Assembly (NCBI RefSeq): GCF_010183535.1
Contig: NC_071330.1
Location: 15,109,717 to 15,173,716 of the forward strand
Reading direction: 5' to 3'
Source of the DNA: Caenorhabditis remanei
Taxonomy: Eukaryota > Nematoda > Chromadorea > Rhabditida > Rhabditidae
DNA: 64,000 nucleotides
The notes under the pieces were generated by a model. The model was not told the origin of the DNA and searched no databases. It worked only from the letters and a program-made list of their open reading frames with translations. Shown one piece after another: positions 33,309-43,039 of this stretch; the first letter of the stretch is position 1; each line of letters begins with the position of its first letter. A program made the translations under genes and the position numbers.

Positions 33309-36300
33309 ATGGTCAGCTCCTCGACTATATTCTCCAACAACTACGATAAGCCACCTAAACCCGAATTGGTTTTCAAATCGGAAGGTGGTGAAGAAATGAT
33401 GCCAGAAAACATTGAGATGTTTGAAGAAGAGTGAGTTTATTTTATTTTTTAATAAAAATTCAAAAAATTCTGCGTTTTTTAAGCCAAAAAGTGAGGGAAA
33501 ATGTTGAAAAATAAAAAAGTTATGGATTTTCGAAACTTTTCGAAACTTTTCGAAAATCTTCAAAACTTTAATTAACTGTAACTTGCATATTTTTGCTCCA
33601 AATTCAAAATTTTTTCCAGTTTCTGAATCTGCGTTTTAAGACCTTTCGAATGAGTATAATCATGACTAGGTTTGAAAAAATTGGATAAAAATTGGGTCTC
33701 ACCACGAAAACTACAGTAACCCGGAGTTTAAAGGCGCATGGAGAGAAACTGCTCTAAATCTGGTCATAATTATACTTTTCTGAAAGCTCGATTTGTGGTT
33801 TTCCTAAAAATTTCATTAAAATTGAGGAAAAAATTGAGGAAAAAATAGTTTCAAAATTTTTCAAAAAAATATTTTTTTAATGTAAACTGCTGTTTTTTTT
33901 TACTAAAATTCTACTTTTTTTAGCTTGAAAACAAAATATTTGAATTAATCTCATCGGTACGGTTCAGAAAAGTATAATCATGCCTTAGTTTGGAGCAAAT
34001 TGGGTCTCGACGCGATAACTACAGTAACCCAAAATTTGAAAACTACAAAAAGTATTATAACGTGGTCAGATTTAATCCAATTTTTATAAAAATTATATTT
34101 TAAGAATCAGCGTGTCTAGAGCTTTCAGAAAAGTATAATCATGACCATATTCAAACGAATTGGGTCTTGACGCGAAAACTACAGTAACCCGTGGCCCTTT
34201 TCGTGGCGGGACCCTACTAGGGCATGATTGTACTCATTCGAAAGGTCTTGGCGTGCTGAATCTGAAAATGCAAAAAATTTTCATTTTTGACTAAATCTGA
34301 CCGAGTTACAACAAAATGTAGAATTCTAGATTTTCGAAATTTTTCGAAGTTTTTCGAAAATCCATAACTTTTGAAATTTTCAACATATTTTGGTAATTTT
34401 TCGCTCAAAACGTTGGAATTTTCCAGCACTATTCTCAAAAATGAAAAAAACCTCCAATTTTTCAGAGACTTCACACCTCGACACGCCTCCAAATGGTCCC
34501 GTTCTCGGAAACTTTTGTATTTCTTCACCGCTCTCTTCTTCCTGACCGTAACCCTCGGGTTACTGTATCAAAAACGTGTGGAACGACAGGAATTCTTCAC
34601 CAATCTTCAAGAATTCCAAGAATTCAACGAAAAATTTCAGAAAATTCACAAAAATTCGATGGAATTCAAGGAGAGATTCTTTAATTTCAGAGGGAATTTG
34701 AAAAAGTTGGAAATCTTGAGATCGAGCAATCCGGATATCGATTTTTCCATCAATCAATTTTCAGACATGTCTGAAAATGAGTTAAAATCGATTCTGTTGG
34801 ATAAGAAGCTTCTGGAACGCAATTTTCAGAATTCCACGCTGAAATTTTTTGATCTACCGATGAATGTGACGCGCCCGGAGCGTATCGATTGGCGGGATTC
34901 TGGAAAAGTGATGTCTGTGAAGAATCAAGGTGCGTGTGGATCGTGTTGGGCGTTCGCTACAGTAGCCGCCGTCGAGTCACAGTATGCAATTCGAAAAGGG
35001 ACACTTTGGTCACTTTCTGAACAGGAATTAGTGGATTGTGATGGAGAGAGCTATGGGTGTGAAGGAGGATTTCTGGATAAAGCGTTGGGGTGAGTTTAGG
35101 GGGTTTTTGAGCTGAAATTCGGCAGAAAATAGGATTCAATTTGTTTTTACCGTAAAATACAGATAATTTTGCTTATTTTGAGCCAAAAATCGATGAAATT
35201 GAGCAAAAATTGAAAAAGTTACAGATTTTCGAAAATTTTCGAAAATCCAATTTTCACTAAATTTGATATATCTCATCAATTTTTGTGCCAACACTCATCA
35301 CGTTTAGTTTTTCAAAATCAGCGTGTTTTCAGCTTTCAGAAAAATATAATCATGTCTATACTCTGAAAATATCGAAAATATTCGAAACTTTTTGGAAATC
35401 TGAAATTCACCGAATCGGCGGTATCTCAAACGGTTTTACTCCAAATCGGACGAAACTTATTTTTTCAGAATCAGCGTTTCGAGACCTCTCATTTGAGTAT
35501 AATCATGCCTATATTCTGAAAATTTTCGATTTTTGGGGTTAGAGACGCAGAGTGTCTGGTATCTCTGCGCTCTAGCCTCTGCACTAAAACTGCTGTAACT
35601 TGGTCGGATTTTATCCAATTTATATAAAAGTTAGATTTTTGAAATCAGCGCGTCAAGATCTTTTAAATGAGTATTAAAATGAGTACGCGTTGGGGTGAGT
35701 TTCGGGCGGAAAATTGGCAGAAATTGATGAAAAATCAACATTATTAAAAGTTTTCCAAATTTTTGAACATTTGAAACGTTTAGGACTGTTTTCATAGGAG
35801 AATAATACTTTTCTTGTAAAGTACAGAAAATTTCGCTCATATTAAGACAAAATTCGCTTAAATTGAACAAAAATTGAAAAAGTTATGGATTTTCGAAAAA
35901 TTTCGAAAGTTCAATTTTCACTAAATCTGATATATCTCATCAACTTCTGTGTCAAGACTCATGATGTTAAGTTTTTCATAATCAGCTCATTTTCAGCTTT
36001 CAAAAAAGTATAATCATGTCTATTTTTGGAGCAATTTTACTCCATGCGCCTTTAAACTCGGGTTACTGTAGTTTTCGTGGTGAGACCCAATTTTGTTCAA
36101 ACCTAGTCGTTATTATACTCATTTGAAAGGTCTTAAAACGCAGATTCCAAAACTGGAAAAAATTTTGAATTTGGAGCAAAACTGACCAAGTTATAGTTAA
36201 TTGAAATTTTGGAGATTTTCGAAAAGTTTCGAAAATCCATAACTTTTTTATTTTTCAACATTTTCAGCCGGTTTTTGGCGCAAAAGAGTCAGAATTTAAC

Positions 36301-37645
36301 GAATTTTCTTCTAAAATTAAAATCTCTTCCAAATTTCAGATGGGTCTTGGGCAATGGCTTGGAAACAGAAGACGACTATCCATATGAGTGCACTCAACAC
36401 GATCAATGCTATATAAATGGCGGGAAGACACGTGTCACTGTCGACGAGGGATGGTCATTGGGAAGAGATGAGGATTCCATTGCGGATTGGGTAGCCAGTG
36501 TGGGTCCCGTGGCTTTTGGTAAGAGAAAATGCATTTTTATGGATAGAACTGAAAATTCTGCGTTTTTTAAGCTAAAAAACAGTCTGAAATCTTAAAAAAT
36601 GACAAAGTTACAGATTTTCGAAAATTTTTCGAAAATCTCCAAAATTTCAATTAACTGTAACTTGCTTATTTTTGCTCCAAATTCACAAATTTTATCAGTT
36701 TCGGAATCTGCGTTTTAAGACGCTTTGAATGAGTATAATCACGACTAGGTTTGGACAAAATTGGGTCTCACCACGAAAACTACAGTAACCCAAGTTAGGA
36801 GTAAAATTGCTCCAAACCTAGTCATGATTATACTCAAATGGAAGCTGAAAACACGCTGATTTTGAAAATATAATTTTCATGAAAATTGGATAAAATCTGA
36901 ACAAGTTACAGTACTTTTTGTAGTTTTCAAATTTCGGGTTACTGTAGTTTTCGCGTCGAGACCCAATTTTTGAAGAACCTGGACATGATTATACTTTTCT
37001 GAAAGCTCTCGTTATGCTGATTCATAAAATTTGTGTTTCAGATGATTTCTACGTGGTAATGGTAGGTCAAATTTCAGTCAAATCTGGAATTTCAGATTTT
37101 TCGAAATTTTCAAAATTTACAGATCCTAGTCATGATTATACTCATTCGAACCGTCTTAATGCGCTGATTGTGAAAATGTTGTCATTTTTCGTCTAGCATA
37201 AAGAATTAAGCCAGATTCAGCAGTTTTCAAAAAACGATTTTTTTGGATTTTCGAAATTTTTCGAAAATCCATAACTTTGTTGATTTTTAAGATTTCGAAG
37301 TGAATTTTTAGCTCAAAATGTGTGGAATTTTGTAGACTTTTTGAAGAAAAAAACATTTTCCTGGATTTTTAAAACTGTCCCCTATTTCCAGCGATGAGTG
37401 TGCCCAACTCGTTCACCGCCTACTCGAACGGAGTCTACAACCCATCTGAACATGAATGCCGCGATGAATCTCTCGGATATCACGCGATGACTTTAATTGG
37501 TTACGGTACCGAAGGCAATCAACCGTATTGGATCGTCAAGAATTCGTGGGGATCAAGTTGGGGAGATCAAGGATATATGCGACTCGCCAGGGGCAATAAT
37601 GCGTGTGGAATGAGGGATTTTGTGGTGGCGCCGAAGATTAATTAA
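33309..37645 (+). CDS. Papain-family (C1A) cysteine protease 2, membrane-anchored, full prodomain (392 aa)
   Basis: Exons 33309-33430, 34466-35089, 36340-36518 and 37392-37645 join in phases 2, 2 and 1, exactly as in protease 1. One membrane segment lies at ~57-75 ([18 protein letters not shown]). An I29-type inhibitor prodomain follows at ~84-155, with an ERFNIN-like helix ([19 protein letters not shown]) and a GNFD-like SINQFSD. The catalytic domain has Cys201 (ACGSCWAF), His339 (GYHAM), Asn359 (VKNSWG) and the oxyanion Gln in VKNQG. It should be a membrane-tethered zymogen that works in the secretory/endolysosomal system or at the cell surface. Over ~60 residues around the active Cys, its exon 2 is nearly identical to protease 1, consistent with recent duplication or gene conversion. 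A GATA site precedes it. Confidence 0.9.
33470..34400. repeat. Palindromic repeats in protease 2 intron 1
   Basis: Three partial copies (33475-33790, 33950-34060, 34060-34370) with centres CTACAGTAACCCGGAG and CTACAGTAACCCGTGG. They fill the 1.03-kb intron. Confidence 0.65.
35140..36260. repeat. Repeats and duplicated exon edge in protease 2 intron 2
   Basis: 35538-35580 is a hairpin cassette. 35690-36000 repeats the exon 2 end and the start of this intron (35080-35345): GCGTTGGGGTGAGTTT, GGCAGAAA, AATTTCGCT, TCTGATATATCTCATCAA. A spare copy of the exon 2 donor therefore lies inside the intron. 36000-36260 is a palindrome arm. Confidence 0.7.
36590..37300. repeat. Palindromic repeats in protease 2 intron 3
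   Basis: 36600-36900 and 36900-37290 correspond to the arrangement in protease 1 intron 3 (CTACAGTAACCCAAGTTAGG, GGGTTACTGTAGTTTTCGCG). Confidence 0.65.
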
Positions 37646-37695
37646 TTAATTGATTAAATAATTATCTTAAATGTAAATTAAATGGTTATTGAACT

Positions 37696-37701
37696 AATAA
37701 A
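37696..37701 (+). promoter_or_regulatory. Polyadenylation signal AATAAA
   Basis: AATAAA ~50 bp after the protease 2 stop codon. Confidence 0.5.
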
Positions 37702-37754
37702 ATTTCAAACAAAGTATTTCTTCCCGTTCAGCTAGAAATGACCAAAAAAAAAAA

Positions 37755-37935
37755 TTCAAATGGATAGTCGTCTTCTGTTTCCAAGCCATTGCCCAACACC
37801 CATCTGGAATTTGGGAGAGATTTTAATTTTAGAAGAAAATTCGTTAAATTCTGATTCTTTTGCGCCCAAAACCTGGTGAAAATGTTGAAAAATAAAAAAG
37901 TTATAGATTTTCGAAACATTTTGAAAATCTCCAAT
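37755..37935 (-). pseudogene. Inverted copy of protease 2 intron 2 end / exon 3 start
   Basis: On the minus strand this matches 36209-36390 of protease 2: intron sequence, the acceptor region, then [15 protein letters not shown] from exon 3. The usual TTTCAG acceptor reads TCCCAAATTCCAG here. It starts ~110 bp after the protease 2 stop codon and ends in an A-rich tract. It is a fragment with no independent coding capacity. Confidence 0.85.
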
Positions 37936-38079
37936 ACTTTAATTAACTGTATATTGGTCAGTTTAGCTCCAAATTCAAAAATTCTTCTAGTTTCTGAATC
38001 AGCTCGCCAAGACGCTTCAAATGAGTATAATCATTCCACACATTTTGAGCTAAAAATCACCTTGAACACTTGAAAATCA

Positions 38080-38432
38080 ACAGAGTTATGGATTTTCGAA
38101 ACTTTTCAAAAAAAAAAGAACTTTTTTTTTTGTTTGATTAATTAGACTTAAAATTTGATGCTAGACGGAGAATAAAACCATTTTTAGAATGAACTCGTTG
38201 AAATTGGGAAAAATATTGGGTCCCACCACGAAAACCACAGTAACCCGGAGTTAAAAGGCGCATACCGTAACACTGGCCATCATGATTATACTCATTCAAA
38301 GCGTCTCAACGAGTTCATTCTAAAAATGGTTTTATTCTCCGTCTAGCATCAAATTTTAAGTCTAATTAATCAAACAAAAAAAAAAGTTCTTTTTTTTTTG
38401 AAAAGTTTCGAAAATCCATAACTCTGTTGATT
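38080..38432. repeat. Near-perfect ~350-bp palindrome
   Basis: Left arm ATTAGACTTAAAATTTGATG and ATAAAACCATTTTTAGAATG mirror right arm CATTCTAAAAATGGTTTTAT and CATCAAATTTTAAGTCTAAT, with matching poly-A/poly-T blocks (AAAAAAAAAAG / CTTTTTTTTTT). The centre is a standard CCACAGTAACCC with TTAAAAGGCGCAT. Outer ends are TTTCGAAACTTTTC. Arm identity is far higher than in most copies here, so it is probably young. Confidence 0.85.
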
Positions 38433-38479
38433 TTCAAGTGTTCAAGGTGATTTTTAGCTCAAAATGTGTGGAATTTTGT

Positions 38480-39230
38480 GGACTTTTTTTCCAGTTTCTG
38501 AATTTGCGTTTTAAGACTTCTCGAATGATTATAATCACGGATATATTGGAAAATTTTTTGGGTTACGGTAGTTGTCGTGACGGGACACGAATTTTTTTGC
38601 AAACATGTCAATTTCCTGAATCTGGCTATCGATGTTTTCTTGAATTTGGAATTTGGTTAAGCTTTTTTCCATGTAATTTCAAATCGGCGACGCTGGAAGA
38701 ATCTGGAAGAATGCTGTAAGAATGAGAACTCCTTTGCGCACACTATTCGCCGATTTGAAATTCCATGTGCAAATGCTTAAAGTTTGAGAGCTCATAACTC
38801 GGCTCGCAGAGACATTTAGCAGGTTTTGACGACAGAAATGGACTCCACATGGTCGAAAATACCTGTAACCAAATTTATAGATCGTTTGAAGCAGCGTCTC
38901 CAAAGACTTCCCTTGTTAGCAAGATAGATCTAGTTTGATCGCCGGCCGATTAAAAAGATCAACTGGGAGTGTTACCAAGTATCAGACCAAAAAGAACCCA
39001 AAGAACAATTGTAACAGATTTTGAACCCCCGATCACGCTTCTCGCACGTTGGACTGATTGGTTTGGACTGATTGTGTGGGAACTTTGGTTAATGTCATTG
39101 ATCGAATTTGCGCAAGTTTTTTGATTTCAAACCAGCAGACGGACAGAGACAACAGAGTACGTTCAAAAAGTTCAAGCGGAGTATAATATATTTTTGAAAA
39201 AATATCCTTCATTCAGACAGTAATACACAT
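38480..39230. other. Non-coding spacer of distinct composition
   Basis: Less AT-rich than its neighbours. 38660-38780 holds a short inverted pair (CATGTAATTTCAAATCGGCGA and CGCCGATTTGAAATTCCATG). The remainder to 39230 is unique sequence with no open frame longer than ~75 codons and no recognisable protein. It may be the remains of a larger element whose foldback part lies just downstream. Confidence 0.35.
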
Positions 39231-39234
39231 ACTT

Positions 39235-39975
39235 GCGAACCGGGCCGAAACGAGTCGGATCGTAACTCGCTTCAATATCAATATTATGAGCTGAAATATA
39301 TACCAAAATGTAGATCTCAGCGAGTTCTATGTCCATGACCTACGCCGGATGACTATTCGCTATGGTGCCGCGGGCCTTGAAAAAGTGCAAACCAGAGTTT
39401 TTGGGAAGTAAACTCGGAAGTTAGACGGAAGTGAGTTTTATTTCGACAATATGAAACGAACTTCAAAAATATGAAGTTAATATGTTGTATTGATGGTATT
39501 ACTACCCTTCGAGCATAAAAAATTCCGAAATTTTTCTTATCCCTTGCCAGTAGACCCGAAAAAGCAGCCGAATTTGAAACCCGGAAGTCGGAAGTCGGAA
39601 GTGAAGACTTTTTCAGGTCTACTGGTAGGGGATAAGAAAAATTTCGGAATTTTTTATGCTCGAAGGGTAGTAATACCATCAATACAACATATTAACTTCA
39701 TATTTTTAAAGTTCGTTTCATATTGTCGGAATAAAACTCACTTCCGTCTAACTTCCGAGTTTACTTCCCAACAACTCTGGTGCAAACGCGAAAACTGCCA
39801 AAAAAGGCTTTATAGTCCGGCCCGGGACACATTACCGAATATCCATCCGGCCCGTAGTAGGTCACGGACATAGAACTCGTCGAGATCTACATTTTCGTAT
39901 ATATTTCAGATTATAATATTGAGTTTGACACGAGTTACGCGGCGGACCGTGTCGGCCCCGTTGGCAAGTATACAA
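39235..39975. repeat. ~740-bp foldback element
   Basis: Inner arms (39410-39560 and 39600-39750) match almost base for base in reverse complement: GAAGTTAATATGTTGTATTG against CAATACAACATATTAACTTC, and TACCCTTCGAGCATAAAAAA against its complement. Outer arms (39240-39395 and 39775-39965) are more diverged (ATCAATATTATGAGCTGAAA against ATTTCAGATTATAATATTGA). The centre carries CGGAAGTCGGAAGTCGGAAG. Part of it appears on both strands as the same 70-residue frame. Confidence 0.85.
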
Positions 39976-39979
39976 ATTA

Positions 39980-40165
39980 CTCCGTCGATATGTAACTTGC
40001 TAGGGAGTATCCGTATAAATAAATTGTTAACTACAAAAACAAAGTTCTACCTTTAATCTGTATGATCCTATAAAAAGTTTTATTGGTGTGACAATCAATC
40101 ATACCGTAACATATACTCAAAGTTGGGTCATTTTCAACTGAAAAAGGCCAAATTTTATGTGTTGC
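39980..40165. repeat. Half copy of the TACAGTACC-type palindrome
   Basis: AGGGAGTATCCGTATAAAT, GTTAACTACAAAAACAAAGTTCTACCTTTAATCTGTATGATCC and ATTTTCAACTGAAAAAGGCC match the right arm of the palindrome at 28803-29215. The left arm is missing. Confidence 0.65.
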
Positions 40166-40353
40166 TGATAGCGAGACAAATAAACGTTCTCCGAGTGGAG
40201 AAAACGTGTCTAGGTGCAAACTTTTGTAAAAATGAAAACATTCATTTAATGATCTCATCGCCAAGAACATTGTCTAAATGCTTTTCGCCAAACTGTTTAC
40301 ACTCATCATATCTCTCTCACCCTTCCATTGTCACATTGTTCCCCCTTTTCTTC

Positions 40354-40365
40354 TCTTATCACGTG
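40354..40365 (+). promoter_or_regulatory. Composite GATA / E-box element
   Basis: TCTTATCACGTG joins a reverse-strand TGATAAGA (GATA) to a CACGTG E-box, overlapping by two bases. It lies ~100 bp before a TATAAAAA box and ~170 bp before the ATG of the secreted-protein gene. Position and quality suggest a real control site; binding is inferred. Confidence 0.5.
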
Positions 40366-40457
40366 TCCGCACGGCGTCTTACAAATACCAAACTTTATCA
40401 TTTCGATCCTTTTACGTAATTCTCTCCTCCTTCTTTGTCAAATGACGAATTCACAGA

Positions 40458-40465
40458 TATAAAAA
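40458..40465 (+). promoter_or_regulatory. TATA box (TATAAAAA)
   Basis: TATAAAAA 64 bp before the ATG at 40530, in otherwise unique sequence, consistent with a core promoter. Confidence 0.6.
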
Positions 40466-40529
40466 GACAATCACATTTCCTTCCGCCAATTGCTTCTCGA
40501 TGTGAAGAACAACAAAATAATTAAATAAT

Positions 40530-41953
40530 ATGAATTTCCCAATTGTCTTCTTCCTTTTACTATCCATTGTCTCACTTATTATGACTATGCCTATCAATTA
40601 TGGTGCATCACTGAACGCTGTACACTCCGATGATCTGAGTGCCGAGGATTATAATGTGTTGAGGAAGAATGAGACGAGGATTGAGTGAGTTTTTGTATTT
40701 TTAATGAAAAACTTCCAAAGATTCTGCGTTTTTTAAGCCAAAAATCGGGTGAAAATGTTGAAAAATGAGAAAGTTCGGGATTTTCGAAATATTTCGAAAC
40801 TTTTCGAAATTCTACAAAAAATTCAATTGGCTATAACTCACCCATACCAGAACCAAGTTCGATGATTTTGTTTTTTTTAGAATCAGCTCGACAAGACCTT
40901 TCAAATGAGTATAATTATGACATAATTTTGAGATTTTCATTTTTCCACCAGTGGGCTTCGGGTTACTGTAGTTTTCGTGGTGGGACCCTACTAGGGCATG
41001 ATTATACTAATTTAAAGAGTTTTGACGCGCTGTTTCTGAAAAAATGAATTTGTGAGGCTAATCTCAAAACTGAAAAATTTCAGCAAAATCTTTAAAAAAT
41101 TAATTTTTTCGAAAATTTTGAAACTTTCTAACTTTTTTAATTTTCGTCCAATTGTTGTGTTTTTGAGTTCAAAATACTTGGAATTTTTTGAAGTTTTTGA
41201 ATTTTCCAACAAATTTCTGAAAAAATATCTATTTTTGAGTCAAAAACCACGAAAAAATAAAGATTTTCATTGGGTTACTGTAGTTTCCGTGGTGGGACCA
41301 TAGTCAAAGTAGTTTTCACGTCTTGTTCATTCAATTCTACATCTTTTGGTTAGAAAGTCATTTGATTTTAATAAAAAATTAAAAAGTTACAGATTTTCGA
41401 AACATTTCGAAACTCTCCAAAATTTCAACGAACTGTAACTTGGTCAGTTTTGCTCCAAATTCAAAATTACTTTCAGTTTCAGAATCTACGTTTTAAGACC
41501 TTCAAAATAAGTATAATCACAACTAGGTTCAAATAAAATTGTATCTCACCACGAAAACTACAGTAACCCAAGTTAGGAGTAAAACTGCTTCAAACCTAGT
41601 CATGATTATACTCATTTGAAAGGTCCTGTCACGGTAAATTTGAAAATTTAAATTTTGTGACATTTGGAAAACATCTGACAGAGGTACAGTACTTTAAGAA
41701 ACTAGAAATTTTCGAAAATGTTCGAAATTCCGTAACTTTCTTAGTTTTCCCTAGTTTTTCTTGATTTTTAGCTCAAAAAAACCAGAAAGTTGAGTTCTCC
41801 ATTTTTAATTCAAAAAATTCCAGACGAATCCACAAACTGCAACATTTCTTCAATGAAGACCGCCACGAGTCGACTTGGACATGGCGGGACACAATTTGTG
41901 GTGCATTCCACTCGCTTTCACTGTTCCCACCGAATTGTTTCAAGGAGGAATAA
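40530..41953 (+). CDS. Small secreted protein (94 aa)
   Basis: Exons 40530-40684 and 41824-41953 join in phase 2. Residues 1-~27 form a signal peptide (MNFPIVFFLLLSIVSLIM). The mature part is ~67 aa with two cysteines (TICGAFHSLSLFPPNCF), which could form one disulfide; the C-terminus is KEE. A composite GATA/E-box site and a TATA box precede it, and AATAAA (42070-42075) follows ~117 bp after the stop. No family is recognised. It could be a peptide or antimicrobial-type effector, but nothing in the sequence decides this. The 1.1-kb intron is palindromic repeat. Confidence 0.7.
40760..41750. repeat. Palindromic repeats in the intron of the secreted-protein gene
   Basis: 40760-41120 and 41370-41740 are two copies with CTACAGTAACCCAAGTTAGG and GGGTTACTGTAGTTTTCGTGG centres. 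The second resembles those in the protease introns. Confidence 0.65.
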
Positions 41954-42109
41954 TTAATTAGTCCTATAATTACTGATAATTTTGTGAACATGACACCCAA
42001 AACATTGAGTTTTGGTGATTTTGAGTCGCTACGCAGCGAAAAATTGATTGACAACATGAAATGACGCACAATAAATTGTTGTGATTATGAATTTTTTTTT
42101 TGGATTTTT

Positions 42110-42640
42110 TGGTTACTGTAGTTTTCGTGGTGAGACATTAGTCAAAATATATTTTAGATCTTGTTCATCACATTCTATATTTTCTGGTTAAAAAATCAAT
42201 TGATTATCTCCAAAAATCAAAAAGTTACAGATTTTCGAAAAATTTCGAAATTCTCCAAAATTTCAATTAACTGTAACTTGATCAGTTTTGCTCCAAATTT
42301 AAGATTGTTTCTAGTTTCTGAATCAGCTTGCAAAGACGCTTCAAATGAGTATAATCATGACTGGGTTTGGAAAAATTGGGAAAAATTGGGTCTCACCACG
42401 AAAACTACAGTAACCCGGAGTTGAAAGGCGCGTAATGCTCCAAACCTAGTCATGATTATACTCATTCAAAGTGTCTTAACGAGCTGATTTCAAAAATGCT
42501 ACAATTTTCAGTTTAGCATGAAATTTTAAGCCAGTATCCGCAATTTTCAGACTTTCGAAAAGTTTCGAAAAGTTTCGAAAATCCATAACTCTGTTGATTT
42601 TTAGGATTTCAAGGTGATTTTTAGCTCAAAATATGTAAAA
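42110..42640. repeat. Palindromic element
   Basis: A full copy with GTTACAGATTTTCGAAAAATTTCG at the left, CTACAGTAACCCGGAGTTGAAAGGCGC in the centre and TTTCGAAAAGTTTCGAAAAGTTTCG at the right. The segment to 42640 ends GTTGATTTTTAGGATTTCAAGG as at 37285 and 38425. Confidence 0.7.
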
Positions 42641-42659
42641 TCTTGTGGACTTTTTGGGA

Positions 42660-42999
42660 AAATAGGAACAGACCTTGAATACCGTGGGGACGCTGAGTTA
42701 GTGTCAGGGGGAGCGAAGAGGGGGGAAATGATGTCACTGTCTCCCTTCATCTACGTCTCAACTGTGGTGGTGTCAATGACAAATTTCGAAATTTCGAAAG
42801 TGCACATTATGAGTAATAGTAATGTGAGTAATAAAAGTATAAGGGATACATGAAATCTAGTGGAGACGCAGATAATCAGAGACAGAGTGACCCCCTCTTC
42901 GCTCCCCCCAACTCACAATTCATTTCGACACAATGACACACTAACGGAATGTGCGTCTCTTCAATATTCTCTGATTTTCTTTGAATTCTAATTTTGGCG
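42660..42999 (+). promoter_or_regulatory. Module promoter copy 1 (plus orientation)
   Basis: Upstream block of the first exon at 43000. It holds an inverted pair of purine/pyrimidine tracts (GGGGGAGCGAAGAGGGGG at ~42698 and CCCCCTCTTCGCTCCCCCC at ~42892), then GTGTCATTGTGTCG-like sequence, CTAACGGAATGTG and TATTCTCTGATTTTCTTTGA before the ATG. The part adjacent to the exon is shared with 46060-46310 and 48370-48620 (CTAACGGAATGTG, ATTCTCTGATTTTTAT/T). Confidence 0.55.
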
Positions 43000-43039
43000 A
43001 TGGAGCTTGTGGATAAAGGTAAGTAACTGATACAGTAAC

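Noticed and set aside
39353..39873. Matching open frames on both strands beginning MMVLLPFEHKKF
   Set aside because: They arise because the two arms of the 740-bp foldback are reverse complements; there is no independent coding evidence.
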